From: Lachnospiraceae bacterium
GTDB taxonomy: Bacteria > Bacillota > Clostridia > Lachnospirales > Lachnospiraceae
Assembly (NCBI GenBank): GCA_910576125.1
Contig: CAJTHM010000001.1
Coordinates: 372,001-436,000 of the forward strand
Length of the DNA stretch: 64,000 nt
Reading direction: 5' to 3'
Part shown: piece after piece, positions 1-9,655 of the stretch
Layout: each line of letters starts with the position of its first letter
Position numbering within the stretch: the stretch's first letter is position 1
Program-made: the position numbers and the translations under genes
The notes under the pieces: generated by a model
The model's database searches: none
What the model was told of the DNA's origin: nothing
Seen by the model: the letters and a program-made list of their open reading frames with translations, nothing else

Positions 1-1668
1 GCAGGCGCCGTTGGGCATGGCGAACGCAATGCTGCCGCAGTCCATCCGGATGCCGCTGGGACCGTCCGCGCAGCAGGCTATAGGGATGCCGAATTCCTGT
101 AATCTCTCCGTGACGCCGCCGAAAGCTCCCGCCGTGCCGGGCGTCACCTTGGGGGAGCACATGCCCTCTCCTCTGACGATGCAGCACAAATCTTCATCTG
201 TCAGCTGGGCAAGGAAATCTTCCATGGATACTCTTCCGGACTCCACATCAGACAATTTGTAGCCCAAATCTCCTGTACAGGTAAAACCTGCCAGTCTCTC
301 CAGACGCCGCTCTCCCGGCTTTATCGTGCGCACGGGAACGGGCTCGAAGCTTATCCGGAATCCGTCATCCTCACCAGCCCGGGGCTTCATCCTGTCGAAA
401 GCCGTCACCGGTGCGCAGGCCTCCTCCAGTTCTTCTGCTACAATCGCTTCTTCTATCCCCATGTTGCCTGCAGGAGACGCACTTCTCACATCCGTTCCCA
501 CATAGAAGACATATACGCCTGCTTCCAGTACCCAACAGGACTTATGGCCTGCGGCGCCGCTGTCATCATAGGAGGCGATTGCGCCCGCAGGAACCGAAAT
601 CTCCAGCTCCTGTGCCTCGCCCGGGGCAAGCTCTTTCGTCTTGGCGAAACCGCACAGGCTGCGGGCAGGCTTTCCCAGCGCTCCCTGGGGAGCCTGGCAG
701 TAGACCTGCACCACTTCTTTTCCGGAAACGTTTCCTGTATTCGTCACCTTTGCCCGAATCGTCAGCCCCTGTGCCGCCTTTCCGCCTTTTGCCTCCTCTT
801 CGGCATCTTCCAGCTCTGCCTCCACGGCAAATGTGGTATAGGAAAGCCCGAAGCCGAAAGGATAAAGAACCCTGTCTTTTGCAAAAGTCTCAAAGTACCG
901 ATATCCTACATAGATATCTTCCTGATAGAGATTCCGCTTCTCGCCTCCATGGTTGCGGGTGGAGGGATAATCAGCAATGTCCCTGGCGATGGTATCCGTC
1001 AGCTTGCCGGAGGGAGATGCTTTCCCGGAAAGCACGTCCAGCACACCGTTCCCGCCTTCCTGGCCGCCCTGCCATACGTACAGCACAGCGGATGGCCGGT
1101 ACGTTTCCACCCACTTCATATCGATGATATTCCCCACATTCAGCAGCACCACCGTGCGCTCAAAGGCACCGCACACCAGCCGGAGCATCTCTTCCTCATC
1201 CTCGGTCAGCAAGTAGCTGCCCGCCTCCGCCTTGTTGTCCTGATCCTCCCCGGCCGTCCTGGCGATGACGATGACAGCTGTGTCAGATTCTTCCCTGGCG
1301 CTGCGAACCAGCTCTTCCGTCAGGGGCATCTCTTTCTGAAACCAGGGCTCCCCGGCCCAGCCTGCCCCGGCATCGAAAGGATTGTCTTTCAACCAGTCCT
1401 CGTATACTGCTTTCAGTTTCCCATTCAGCACAAAACCGCTCTCTTCCAGCGCCTCTCTGATGCCCGTCACATAGCTTGTATTGACCATGCCCCCGGAGCC
1501 TGTGCCGCTCTTATAATAGTTATACAGGCCTCTGCCGAAGAGAGCGATTTTCTCGCCCTCTCTCAAAGGCAGTACCGCTCCCTCATTGCGCAGCATGACG
1601 ATTCCCTCCGCCACCACGGCTCTGGCCGTCTTCGCGTATGATTTTATGTCAAAAATTTTGTTTTCCAT
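1..1668 (-). CDS. GH3 family beta-glucosidase, permuted domain order, partial (runs off window start)
   Basis: Only the first 556 residues are present; the gene continues past base 1. The protein begins with the GH3 C-terminal alpha/beta sandwich (MLRNEGAVLPL near residue 25, GFGLSYTTF near 275), then a fibronectin-III-like domain, and only then the start of the TIM-barrel domain (ADGPSGIRMD close to the window edge). This is the reverse of the usual GH3 order and matches the permuted GH3 beta-glucosidases known in some Firmicutes. No signal peptide, so a cytoplasmic enzyme is likely. The ATG at 1668 has a strong GAGGAGG-type ribosome site. It lies 31 bp downstream of the GH31 gene, so the two probably form an operon acting on imported xyloglucan-type or other glucosides; the substrate is inference. 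Confidence 0.88.
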   Translation of the reverse strand, partial: MENKIFDIKSYAKTARAVVAEGIVMLRNEGAVLPLREGEKIALFGRGLYNYYKSGTGSGGMVNTSYVTGIREALEESGFVLNGKLKAVYEDWLKDNPFDAGAGWAGEPWFQKEMPLTEELVRSAREESDTAVIVIARTAGEDQDNKAEAGSYLLTEDEEEMLRLVCGAFERTVVLLNVGNIIDMKWVETYRPSAVLYVWQGGQEGGNGVLDVLSGKASPSGKLTDTIARDIADYPSTRNHGGEKRNLYQEDIYVGYRYFETFAKDRVLYPFGFGLSYTTFAVEAELEDAEEEAKGGKAAQGLTIRAKVTNTGNVSGKEVVQVYCQAPQGALGKPARSLCGFAKTKELAPGEAQELEISVPAGAIASYDDSGAAGHKSCWVLEAGVYVFYVGTDVRSASPAGNMGIEEAIVAEELEEACAPVTAFDRMKPRAGEDDGFRISFEPVPVRTIKPGERRLERLAGFTCTGDLGYKLSDVESGRVSMEDFLAQLTDEDLCCIVRGEGMCSPKVTPGTAGAFGGVTERLQEFGIPIACCADGPSGIRMDCGSIAFAMPNGAC

Positions 1669-1699
1669 CCTTACCTCCTCTTTTTTATAAGGAATATGT

Positions 1700-4042
1700 T
1701 TATTTTTTCAGTACGACCGCTGCCAATCCGCCTTTTTCAAAGGAAAGCACGATATCGTTTCCCCTGATTTCGCATGCCGCTCCGCTGACCTCCGCAACGG
1801 CTCCCGCATTCACAAGTTCCACCTTGCAGGGCTTGTCTCCGGTCACGTCTATCCTGTAGGCATCCCCCCTGCGCTCCACCTGAATCAGCGTATCCTGCTC
1901 GCATTTCCCATTATAGACTACAGTCCCGGCTTCTTCTCCGTCCCCGGGGGCATATACCCTGAAATTGACGTCTTTGGCGTAGTCATATTCCGGACCGTCA
2001 TGGCAGGCTCCCACGGCTACCACGCTGCTCTCCTTCGCATAAAGCGGTATGCTCAAGTATCCATGCTTCTCCCGGTACCATCTGCCGCCCCGGCGCGTCT
2101 CTCCTGTGAGGAAATTGGTCCATGTGCCTTCCGGCAGGTAGTACTCCGCCATTCCCTCTTCATTGAAGACGGGGGCTACCAGCAGGGAATCCCCCAGCAT
2201 GTACTGGGTGGCCAGGTAATCGCAGTTCCTGTCCTCCGGAAATTCCAGCGCCATGCTCCGCATCATGGGCACCCCTGTCCGGGAAGTCTCAATGGCGTTC
2301 CGATACAGGTAGGGCATCAGGGAAGCTTTCAGGCGGGTGAAGAAACGCACCACGTCCACGCTCTCCTCGTCGTAAAGCCAGGGCACCCGGTAAGAAGAGG
2401 AACCGTGGAGCCTGGAATGGGTGGAGAGCAGCCCAAAGGCGCACCAGCGCTTGTACACATCCGGCGTGGACTTGCTCTCGAAGCCGCCGATGTCATGGCT
2501 CCAGAAGCCGAAGCCCGAAGAGGTCAGGGACAGGCCGCCCCGGAGGCTCTGTTCCATGGACTCATAATCGGACCAGCAGTCCCCGCCCCAGTGCACCGGG
2601 AATTTCTGTCCTCCCGCGGTGGCGGAGCGGGCGAACAGGACTGCCTCCTCTTTGCCCCTCTTGCGCTCCAACACTTCATATACCGCCTTATTATAGAGAT
2701 AGGTGTAGAAATTGTGCATCTTCACCGGATCCGCGCCGTTGTGGTATACCACGTCCGTGGGAATCCGCTCGCCGAAATCCGTCTTGAAGCAGTCCACGCC
2801 CATCTCCAGCAGCTTCTCCAATCCCCGCTGATACCAGGCTGTGGCTTCCGGATTGGTGAAATCAACGATGGCCATGCCCGACTGCCACATGTCCCACTGC
2901 CAGACATCTCCGTCCCGCCGTTTCAGGAAATATCCTTTCTCCACTCCCTCATCGAACAGGGCGGACTCCTGACCGATATAGGAATTGATCCAGACGCAGA
3001 CCCGGATTCCTTTTTCCTTAATCCTGCGCAGCATCCCCTCCGGATCCGGGAATACGGCCTCGTCCCAGATGAAGTCCGTCCAGTGGAATTCTTTCATTCA
3101 GCAGCAGTCGAAGTGGAACACCGACAGCGGTATCCCCCGCGATAGCATCCCGTCGATAAAGCTCATGACAGTGGCCTCGTCGTAATCCGTGGTAAAGGAG
3201 GTAGACAGCCACAGTCCGAACGTCCAGGGCGCGGGCAGTCCGGGCTTTCCCGTCAGATCCGTGTAGCGCTCCAGCACCTGCTTCATGTCAGAACCGCTGA
3301 AAAGATAATAGTCCAGGCACTCTCCCTCCACGGAAAAGGCCACTTTATTTACCTGTTCCGTGCCCACTTCAAAGTCCACCCGCTCAGGGTGGTTCACGAA
3401 CACGCCGTACCCTCTGTTGGACAGGTAGAACGGAATGTTCTTGTAGGACTGCTCCGTGCTGGTGCCGCCGTCCTCGTTCCAGACGGACACGGACTGGCCG
3501 TTCTTCACAAAGGCCCCGAAGCGCTCGCCCAGGCCGTATATCCTCTCGCCCACGGACAAGCCCAGCTGCTGGCGCATATAGGCGCCGTCCCCTTTGTCAT
3601 AGGCCATCCCTTTCCAGTCTTCCTTGATATAGGCCAGGTCTCTGGGCGCGCTCCTGGTCAGAAGCTCCCCGTCCCGCTCGTAGCGCATGAACCAGTTCTT
3701 CCTGCCGATGATCAGGCCTAAACTGCCGCTTTTTATGGTAATGGTCTCTTCCGTCTCCTCCACGGACAGATGCTTTCCCCGGGCAACTGCCAGTTCAAAT
3801 TCCGGCTCTCTCTTCGCTCTGCCCTTGTGGTGCCAGGTCTGTACCCGAATCACCTCCGGCATGGGCGTGGTCACCCGAATGGTCAGGTTGACGCCGTCTA
3901 TGGTATTGCCACGGCCATTCACCACGGCTGTGGGCGCGCACAGCACCACCTCATCTTCTTTGACTTTGCTGTCATATACCTGCTGGGGCGAAAAACTTGC
4001 GAAGCCCTCTCTCAGCAGCCAGCATCCGTTCTGAAATTTCAT
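1700..4042 (-). pseudogene. GH31 alpha-xylosidase/alpha-glucosidase (YicI-like), interrupted by in-frame TGA
   Basis: Two abutting same-frame reading frames (3098-4042, 314 aa; 1700-3097, 465 aa) together make one full-length YicI-type GH31 protein of about 780 aa. The N-terminal part carries the beta-sandwich and the start of the catalytic barrel; the C-terminal part has the nucleophile motif KTDFGE and the acid/base region HWGGDCWSDYE. The break is a TGA at 3098-3100 where family members have Trp in HFDCFWM; here the codons read Cys-Cys-TGA-Met. An ATG follows the TGA directly, so reinitiation could give two polypeptides, but the split falls inside the barrel. Selenocysteine is unlikely because the family residue is Trp. 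It may be a real nonsense mutation or a base-call error. It is upstream of the GH3 gene in the same operon. Confidence 0.85.
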
Positions 4043-4498
4043 GCGATCCCTCCTCCGTCTTTTTCTTTCTCTGGTAAAAATTTTTTCTCTTAATAAAAAG
4101 TATGCTACCGAACAATCCCTCTGTCAAGGATAATTACAGTGTGCAGGCCCTGCAAAATGAAAAGTTTTCAATTCGCCGTTAACCATTGCCCTGAATCCGG
4201 TACTATATAAGTGAAAGCCATCTTCGCCTATGCGCTCTCGCGGGTGTCCCACAAAGAAGATGCGGAGTACCCGGCCGGTTCATGCCTCGGAAAGCGTGGG
4301 GAAAATTATCGAGCCGGTGGTCACAGAGATGCTGCTGTTCCACAGGGTAATCCTGATTGGAGGACTCGCGGTCAAGTCAGGGACGCTGACGCTTCCCGAA
4401 GATGGCCTGCCGCCGGAGGATTTGTGTATCAAATGTCATAGAATTTATACTGCAACAGGAAACCTATGTCTGTTTCCCGCTGCGATAGTCTTAAGGTC
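4043..4498. other. intergenic region with possible sigma-70-like remnant
   Basis: This stretch separates two minus-strand genes. The left part is AT-rich and probably holds the promoter of the GH31 operon. From about 4212 the plus strand reads KAIFAYALSRVSHKEDAE, which resembles sigma-70 region 2, but the similarity ends after about 20 codons and no intact gene follows. I see nothing else that can be supported. Confidence 0.3.
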
Positions 4499-5530
4499 TC
4501 ATATGTGGCATCGGAACATCCCTGCGGACTTGTGGATAAAAATCGCGCCCTCTCTGTCCATCCGTTCCCTGAGCTGCCTGCGGAATTCTTCCCCTCTCTG
4601 CTCCAGGATACAGACGGCATTGCCGGGATAAGAGGCGACATAGTCATAGATTGCTTCTATGTCGTCTACGATCAGGTCATTGTCCTGGTCCATCCGCTCT
4701 ACCCGGGGAAAGAAAGCCTGTAGCTGTGGCACGGCGTTCTCCAGCCGGAAAGGCTTCGTGATGCTCTGGAAAGGCATCTCAATCCGGGCATCGAAAGCTG
4801 CCACGATCTCGTGCAGTTCCCGCATATGGCCGTGGCCTATAGTGGAGCAGAAAAAATTTCCGGCGGGCTTCAGGCCCCGGGCGATTTCCCTCAGGCAGTC
4901 CTTTCTGCGCTTCACATGATACAGCATATGGTTAGCGATGATGCAGTCATATTTTCCTTTCTCCAGCGCCAGGCTGTCCGCGTCACAGATTCGGTATTCG
5001 GTGCATATTCCTTTTGACTCAAATATCTCCCGACATGCCGAGAGGTTTTCCCGGGTTTTCTCCAGCATTCCAAAAGAGCGGTCTGTCAGCGTCAGACGCA
5101 GTCCGGACGGCAGCCTGTGGGCGTTCGCCTGCCACAGCAGTCCTGTGCCGCATCCCAGTTCCAGGACCCTGTCCCCCTCCCGGAGCGCGAGTCTTTCGTA
5201 CACCCATTCCATCCATCCCTGGGAACTGGTACTGTAGTCGTGGAGGCGGATTCGTTTCTCCAGATTGCCTGCGGTCCTGTACTGCTCCTGTATCTTCTCA
5301 TCCTCTGTGAGCAGGTTCAGCAGCCGGATCAGGAAACCGTATTTGTCGCTTTCCTGACTGTTTTCCATCACCTCGATGGCGGAGATGATTTCTTCCAGAT
5401 GCCGTTTTTTTCGTATCAGAAGTTCTTTCTGCTCCGAGAGCTGCTGTTCTATGCTCCGGGATGCCATGATTTCTTCAATCTTCCGGAGGGAAAAGCCCAG
5501 GTACTTCAGCGTCAGGATGCGCTGGAGCAC
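4499..5530 (-). CDS. MerR-family regulator fused to SAM-dependent methyltransferase, 5'-truncated
   Basis: The N-terminal part is a MerR DNA-binding domain plus coiled-coil linker (YLGFSLRKIEEIM, then a helical stretch to about residue 65). The rest is a class I methyltransferase with motif I VLELGCGTGLL. Homology runs upstream of the GTG at 5530 in the same frame (RTIRFYDAKGLLKPVSYSE) to about 5627, where a TAA stops it. The first helix of the MerR domain and any normal start are therefore missing. The protein could still be made from the internal GTG without a complete DNA-binding domain. The break lies next to a sequence at about 5637 (GGAACTGTC) that resembles the end of the palindromic element at 32.5 kb, suggesting recombination there. 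The methylated substrate is unknown. Confidence 0.75.
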   Translation of the reverse strand: MLQRILTLKYLGFSLRKIEEIMASRSIEQQLSEQKELLIRKKRHLEEIISAIEVMENSQESDKYGFLIRLLNLLTEDEKIQEQYRTAGNLEKRIRLHDYSTSSQGWMEWVYERLALREGDRVLELGCGTGLLWQANAHRLPSGLRLTLTDRSFGMLEKTRENLSACREIFESKGICTEYRICDADSLALEKGKYDCIIANHMLYHVKRRKDCLREIARGLKPAGNFFCSTIGHGHMRELHEIVAAFDARIEMPFQSITKPFRLENAVPQLQAFFPRVERMDQDNDLIVDDIEAIYDYVASYPGNAVCILEQRGEEFRRQLRERMDREGAIFIHKSAGMFRCHI

Positions 5531-5667
5531 GGCCAGGGATTCCTGGTTGTAATATCGGTATCCCGCCTCCGAATAGGAAACGGGTTTCAGCAGGCCTTTG
5601 GCATCATAAAACCTTATGGTGCGTAGGGGATGACGTTAGGGAACTGTCAAGAGCGAAATAACATTTT

Positions 5668-6402
5668 TCAGATAGTTTCCTGAATAAAGGCAACGGAATG
5701 CTCTCTGGCGGCAGCGCTGTCGGCTCCCTCATAGCCGTGTCCCGCGCCGGGCATCCTGATCAGCCTGGCTTCCCTGTAGGCGGACAGCGCCTTTTCGGAA
5801 CAGCTGATGGGCACAACTGAATCCTCCGTGCCGTGAATCAGCAATACGGGCCCGCGATACTCCGCTATCTTTCCATACACATCAATCTTCCTGGCCTGTT
5901 CATCGAAAGCTTTCCCCAGGGTAATGCCGAACACACAGGTCTCTCCGGCCATATACCGTCTCCCGGCATCCTCCAGAATGGAAAAAGCCGGATACCAGAG
6001 AATCAGGGCTCTGACGTCCCGGGGACGGCGGGCAGCCACCAGCGCCGAAACCAGCCCTCCCATGCTCTCGCCCTGGAGGAAGATTCGCTCCGGGTCTGCC
6101 CGGTCCAGCTTCCCTGCACCCGCAAGGACAGTCTCCAAATCCGCGCACTCGGATTCCACGGTCATCTCCTCCATGGTGCCGTCGCTCTGGCTCTGCATGC
6201 CGCCTCCGCAGAAATCAAAGAACAGGCAGCAGATACCGGCCTCCGCAAAACCGGCCCCATGGTGCTCCAGCTCCCGGAAATTGCCCCCAAAGCCATGGCT
6301 GAAGATGACCAGGGGCAGTTTCCCTCTCCTCTCGTCCGGCAGGTACAGCCGTCCCTTTATCTTCATTCCGTTCTCTTTTCTGAATGTCATTTCCTGTATC
6401 AT
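5668..6402 (-). CDS. alpha/beta hydrolase (acyl esterase/peptidase-like)
   Basis: A 244-residue serine hydrolase. The sequence shows HGFGGN (oxyanion region), the nucleophile elbow GESMGG around residue 112, the acid in HGTEDSVVP and the catalytic His in GAGHGYEG near the C-terminus. No signal peptide or membrane segment, so it is cytoplasmic. The architecture matches the dienelactone hydrolase/prolyl oligopeptidase-like group, and a short-chain ester or peptide substrate is plausible but not shown. It lies between the truncated MerR gene and a GyrI-like gene, all on the minus strand, with gaps of about 40-50 bp. Confidence 0.85.
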   Translation of the reverse strand: MIQEMTFRKENGMKIKGRLYLPDERRGKLPLVIFSHGFGGNFRELEHHGAGFAEAGICCLFFDFCGGGMQSQSDGTMEEMTVESECADLETVLAGAGKLDRADPERIFLQGESMGGLVSALVAARRPRDVRALILWYPAFSILEDAGRRYMAGETCVFGITLGKAFDEQARKIDVYGKIAEYRGPVLLIHGTEDSVVPISCSEKALSAYREARLIRMPGAGHGYEGADSAAAREHSVAFIQETI

Positions 6403-6454
6403 TTTTGTCTTCTTTCCTCCTGATTGCCCTTGTCATGAAACAAAATCCGGTTCT

Positions 6455-7546
6455 CTATCTCTCAACACTGAACAGATAAGCCGTGCTCCCTTTCTGGAAT
6501 CCATCCAGACAGACCTCCGCCGTCCAGTATTTCGACGGATAGGGAATCATCACATTTTGGGCCAGAATCGTATTCCTGGTCACATCGTACATGGCATCGC
6601 AGTCGAAGCCCTCCTGTCCATGCATGGCATCCATATCCCCGGTGAACTCCGCGAAAGCGAACTGGGACAGATAAGGCATGCCGAATTTCCCATCGTTGTC
6701 CGGGACGAAATCCACATAGGCGTACCCCTGGGGAACAGGCGCGCCCGCCGCCAGGAACCGTCCCCACAGCGCATGGCAGCGCTCCACGTCCACGCCTCTG
6801 CCATAGTGGTGCACCAGTATCACATCATAGAGGAGCTCGCTGCCATGCCCCTCCCTCTCAATGGCATCCAGGACACGCTGCAGTTCCTCCAGGCCCGTGG
6901 CATCCTGGGAAAAGTCTTTCTCCACCCCCACAAAGCGCATGGCTGGAAGCTTCCTGTACTCGAAGCGCACTATCCGGAAGCCATCCTGCTGCCGTTTTAC
7001 CACATCCGGCATGAACAGGGTCCACTGCACGCCGGCGTCACAGTCTTTCAGGTAATTGATGTATCCGAAAACCTCCACCGTATCCGTCCCCCCGTGGCCG
7101 GTGATGCCCCCTGCGAAGAGTTCTCTTGTTTCACGTTTCTTTATGGACGAAAAATCAGAGAACACTTCCCTCACCACTTCTTTCAGCTCCTCCGCCCGGG
7201 GCGCCCCCGCCAGCTCTTCCTCAAACCTGTCCAATGTGTCGAATACGGCCATGTTCACCAGCCCCGATGGCATCAGGGCTGTCAGTTCCTCCCGCAGCTG
7301 TCTGCACTGCCGCGAAAACCGTCCGATGATTCCCTCCATGAAAATCGTCCTGTTGCGGGCCAGCTCTTCCCCGCCCCATCTGCCACCCTCCAGAAGCCAT
7401 ACCGTCACCGCGTCGAAAGCGTCCGGGTTCGTCCCCCTTGCCTGCCCCGCCCAGTCCACGATGCGCTGATACCTTTCCTCCGGGCTCCCGGCCCCGCCGT
7501 TTTCCTCCGCCTCATACCAGCAGAATCTGTCCTGTAAATTCTCCAT
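6455..7546 (-). CDS. GyrI-like effector-binding domain protein
   Basis: A 363-residue protein without a recognisable enzyme motif. The N-terminal half is helical and polar. The C-terminal half, from about residue 195 (VRFEYRKLPAMRFVGVEK) to the end, resembles the GyrI/SOUL-type small-molecule-binding fold often fused to AraC regulators, but no helix-turn-helix is visible here. It may bind a ligand or drug. It starts at 7546 with a GGAGGA-type ribosome site and ends 52 bp before the hydrolase gene, so the two may be co-transcribed. Domain assignment is by pattern only. Confidence 0.6.
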   Translation of the reverse strand: MENLQDRFCWYEAEENGGAGSPEERYQRIVDWAGQARGTNPDAFDAVTVWLLEGGRWGGEELARNRTIFMEGIIGRFSRQCRQLREELTALMPSGLVNMAVFDTLDRFEEELAGAPRAEELKEVVREVFSDFSSIKKRETRELFAGGITGHGGTDTVEVFGYINYLKDCDAGVQWTLFMPDVVKRQQDGFRIVRFEYRKLPAMRFVGVEKDFSQDATGLEELQRVLDAIEREGHGSELLYDVILVHHYGRGVDVERCHALWGRFLAAGAPVPQGYAYVDFVPDNDGKFGMPYLSQFAFAEFTGDMDAMHGQEGFDCDAMYDVTRNTILAQNVMIPYPSKYWTAEVCLDGFQKGSTAYLFSVER

Positions 7547-7748
7547 ATGTCCTCCTTGATTATATAATATCCTCTTGGAATCTCCAAGCCGTTTATCCTA
7601 TGGCTTTTCGGAAACTACCTTTTCCTCACAGCCTAATCATAATGCAAAATCCCTTTTATTGCAAACCTAAAACGAGCCTGTAATTTATACTCCGCGCAAA
7701 ATCCTCAAAATCGTTGTGCCCTGGCCACCAGGCTATGTTATACTTAAG

Positions 7749-7762
7749 TTGCTTCGAAGCAA
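7749..7762. repeat. 14-bp perfect palindrome in intergenic region
   Basis: TTGCTTCGAAGCAA is a perfect palindrome in the roughly 290-bp gap between the divergent genes at 7546 and 7835. It may be an operator; no regulator can be assigned. Nothing else clear is seen in the gap. Confidence 0.35.
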
Positions 7763-7834
7763 AGACAGCGTCTGCACCGTCCGGCATCAGTCCATGCCTG
7801 GGTACCGACGGGTCAGAGACAAACTTAACAGGAG

Positions 7835-8460
7835 GTGAGCGGCAAACCATATGAACCATTATATCCTGATCTGGTCTATGCGAACTTATAAAGAACGGAT
7901 ATTTCATCACCGAAGACTGGTGGGAGAACCCGGAGACCACCGCCCTGATTGCCACCGGCACGAAAGTCCTTCCTCCCCTTACCCCCAAAGAAGCGCTCCG
8001 GAACGCGGCACAAGCCCTGGAGGGGCGCATGTGCGGAACCTATGCCAAGGGGACATCTGCCTATGACGCCTGGAAAGACGCCCTGCTGCGCGACCGGGAT
8101 TTTCCGGCTGATGCCGTCCTTCCCTTGCTGGTGGAGCGCATGATGTGCCACGGCGACGCCATGGACTGCCTCTCTGACGGGCGCCTCCACGCAGCGAAGT
8201 ATCTGCGCAGGCTGGCGGAGCAATCTCCCGAAACGGCGCCTAAGCTGAACGCCGCCGCAGGAGAACTGGAGGGCATCTGTGAAATCCTGTGGAAAGAGAT
8301 GATTCCCGTCCTGGGCGGCTGGGAGCGGGGCGAGGCCCAGACGCGCCGGCTGGCACAATCCAAGAACCGGCGGCTTTTCGCCGGGCTGATCGACCGGATG
8401 AAAGCCCATGATGAGCGGGCGTATACTTACATCCGTGAATCACTGGCCGACGGTGAGTAG
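7835..8460 (+). pseudogene. uncharacterised helical protein, frameshifted near its N-terminus
   Basis: The main frame encodes about 190 residues (from NGYFITEDWWEN to YIRESLADGE), but the coding signal begins in another frame with KPYEPLYPDLVYANL from a possible GTG at 7835 close to a GGAG sequence. The two frames join naturally (VYAN-L-IKNGYF) if one base is missing near 7887. The predicted protein is about 208 aa, acidic and helical, with no domain I recognise. If the frame break is real, translation could only start at an internal codon such as ATG 8029, giving 143 aa. The gene ends before a strong terminator. Confidence 0.6.
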
Positions 8461-8488
8461 CCCTCCCGTATCGCCATCTGCATCGCAG

Positions 8489-8524
8489 AAAGACATGTAT
8501 CTTCTCAGGGTACATGTCTTTTTT
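8489..8524 (+). terminator. intrinsic terminator
   Basis: A perfect 11-bp stem (AAAGACATGTA / TACATGTCTTT) with an 11-nt loop is followed by six T. It sits just after the stop at 8460. Confidence 0.85.
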
Positions 8525-8670
8525 GAATAAACTCTTCAGGAGCCCAAAGTCCGGAAAAACCCCCGCTGCGGCTTGACACAAAAGCCACATTGTGATAACT
8601 TATAGAAATCCACACAGCATCTGCGCTGTGCATGCATCGTGAAAGCACGGGAATTTGGGGAGAAAGCACA

Positions 8671-9315
8671 ATGAATAGAACACCTATACGATTCGATAAT
8701 CATGACCGCCGGATAAAATACTATGAACTGCTGCTGGAACAGGATTTGGAGGGCATACCCTGTCTCCCTCTTCCTGGCGATTATCATTTTGTCTTCTATC
8801 ATCATGGGGACAGGGACGCCTGGATCGACATAGAGAAGTCCGCAAAGGAATTCGACACCTATGAGCAGGGACTGGAGTCCTGGAACAGGTATTATGGCGG
8901 CAAGGAGGATTCGCTTTTTCACCGGATGGTCTTCGTGGAAAATGCTGACGGAGAGAAAGTAGCCACCGCCACGGCATATCACGACATAACCGGCCGGGAC
9001 AAGTCCGGCTCCGGCTGGCTCCACTGGGTAGCCGTCCGCAGGGAATATCAGAAGAAAGGTCTGTCGAAGCCATTGATCACCCATGTGCTGGATATCATGC
9101 GCAAGTCGGGCTACATCCATGCCAAAATCCCCACCCAGACCACCACCTGGCTGGCCTGCAAGGTCTATCTGGATCTGGGCTTCAGGCCTATCCCCCAGAA
9201 TGCCGTCAGCAGCCGTGACGGGTGGAGAATCATGAAAGCGCTGACGAACCATGCCGCCTTACAGGCTTTCGATGCCGCTCATGAGAGCGAAATTCTGTCT
9301 GATTGCGAACAGTAA
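8671..9315 (+). CDS. GNAT-family N-acetyltransferase
   Basis: About 214 residues. The acetyl-CoA-binding loop is visible as RREYQKKGLSKPL after the strand HWVAV, followed by AKIPTQTTTWLACKVYLDLGF, the usual beta4-alpha4-beta5 part of the fold. An in-frame ATG exists at 8632, but the ATG at 8671 is preferred because GGGGAG precedes it at good spacing. The acceptor is unknown. It is one of several acetyltransferase loci in the window (9.3, 14.7 and 37.1 kb), unrelated in operon structure. Confidence 0.85.
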   Translation: MNRTPIRFDNHDRRIKYYELLLEQDLEGIPCLPLPGDYHFVFYHHGDRDAWIDIEKSAKEFDTYEQGLESWNRYYGGKEDSLFHRMVFVENADGEKVATATAYHDITGRDKSGSGWLHWVAVRREYQKKGLSKPLITHVLDIMRKSGYIHAKIPTQTTTWLACKVYLDLGFRPIPQNAVSSRDGWRIMKALTNHAALQAFDAAHESEILSDCEQ

Positions 9316-9326
9316 AACGCTCCCAT

Positions 9327-9620
9327 TCAAATCCCCAAAAACTCCATATTGACCGATTTCTCCGTAAAACCGTATTTCTCATACATGGCCCTGGCCGCTT
9401 GATTCCTGGCATTGACCTGAAGCTCCAGGCCGTCATATCCCCGCTCACGGCACAGCTGCAGCAATGCGTCGAACAATTCACGGCCGATGCCCCGGCCTCG
9501 GTAACCCTCCTCCACCGCCATGGAATCCACGAACAGCACCTCCCCGCCTGGCGGCTTCATCCGCTTTCAGGAGACCGTCATAAATTTTCCGGGTACATCT
9601 TTTCGACAGGCAGCATATAA
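9327..9620 (-). pseudogene. GNAT acetyltransferase remnant with two frame breaks
   Basis: The C-terminal 77 residues (9327-9560) carry a good acetyl-CoA loop, VEEGYRGRGIGRELF, and end YGFTEKSVNMEFLG. Upstream coding continues in a second frame (YDGLLKADEAARRGG) and a third (YYMLPVEKMYPE). Joining them needs one extra G in the G-run at 9542-9545 (four C on the plus strand) and loss of one A near 9587. The N-terminal third of the family is absent. It may be decayed, or homopolymer miscalls may add to the damage. Confidence 0.6.
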
Positions 9621-9655
9621 TAGAGCAAAACAACATAGAATTATAGGTTATAGTC

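Noticed and set aside
544..1641. Long plus-strand ORF (365 codons) opposite the GH3 gene
   Set aside because: It is the antisense of a gene with clear GH3 motifs, has no ribosome site and no recognisable protein features.
3095..3105. Selenocysteine or reassigned TGA in the GH31 gene
   Set aside because: The family residue is Trp, no SECIS-like hairpin is evident just after the TGA, and TGA ends other genes in the window normally.
4211..4300. Sigma-70 gene on the plus strand
   Set aside because: Only about 20 codons resemble sigma region 2 and the rest does not continue in any frame.
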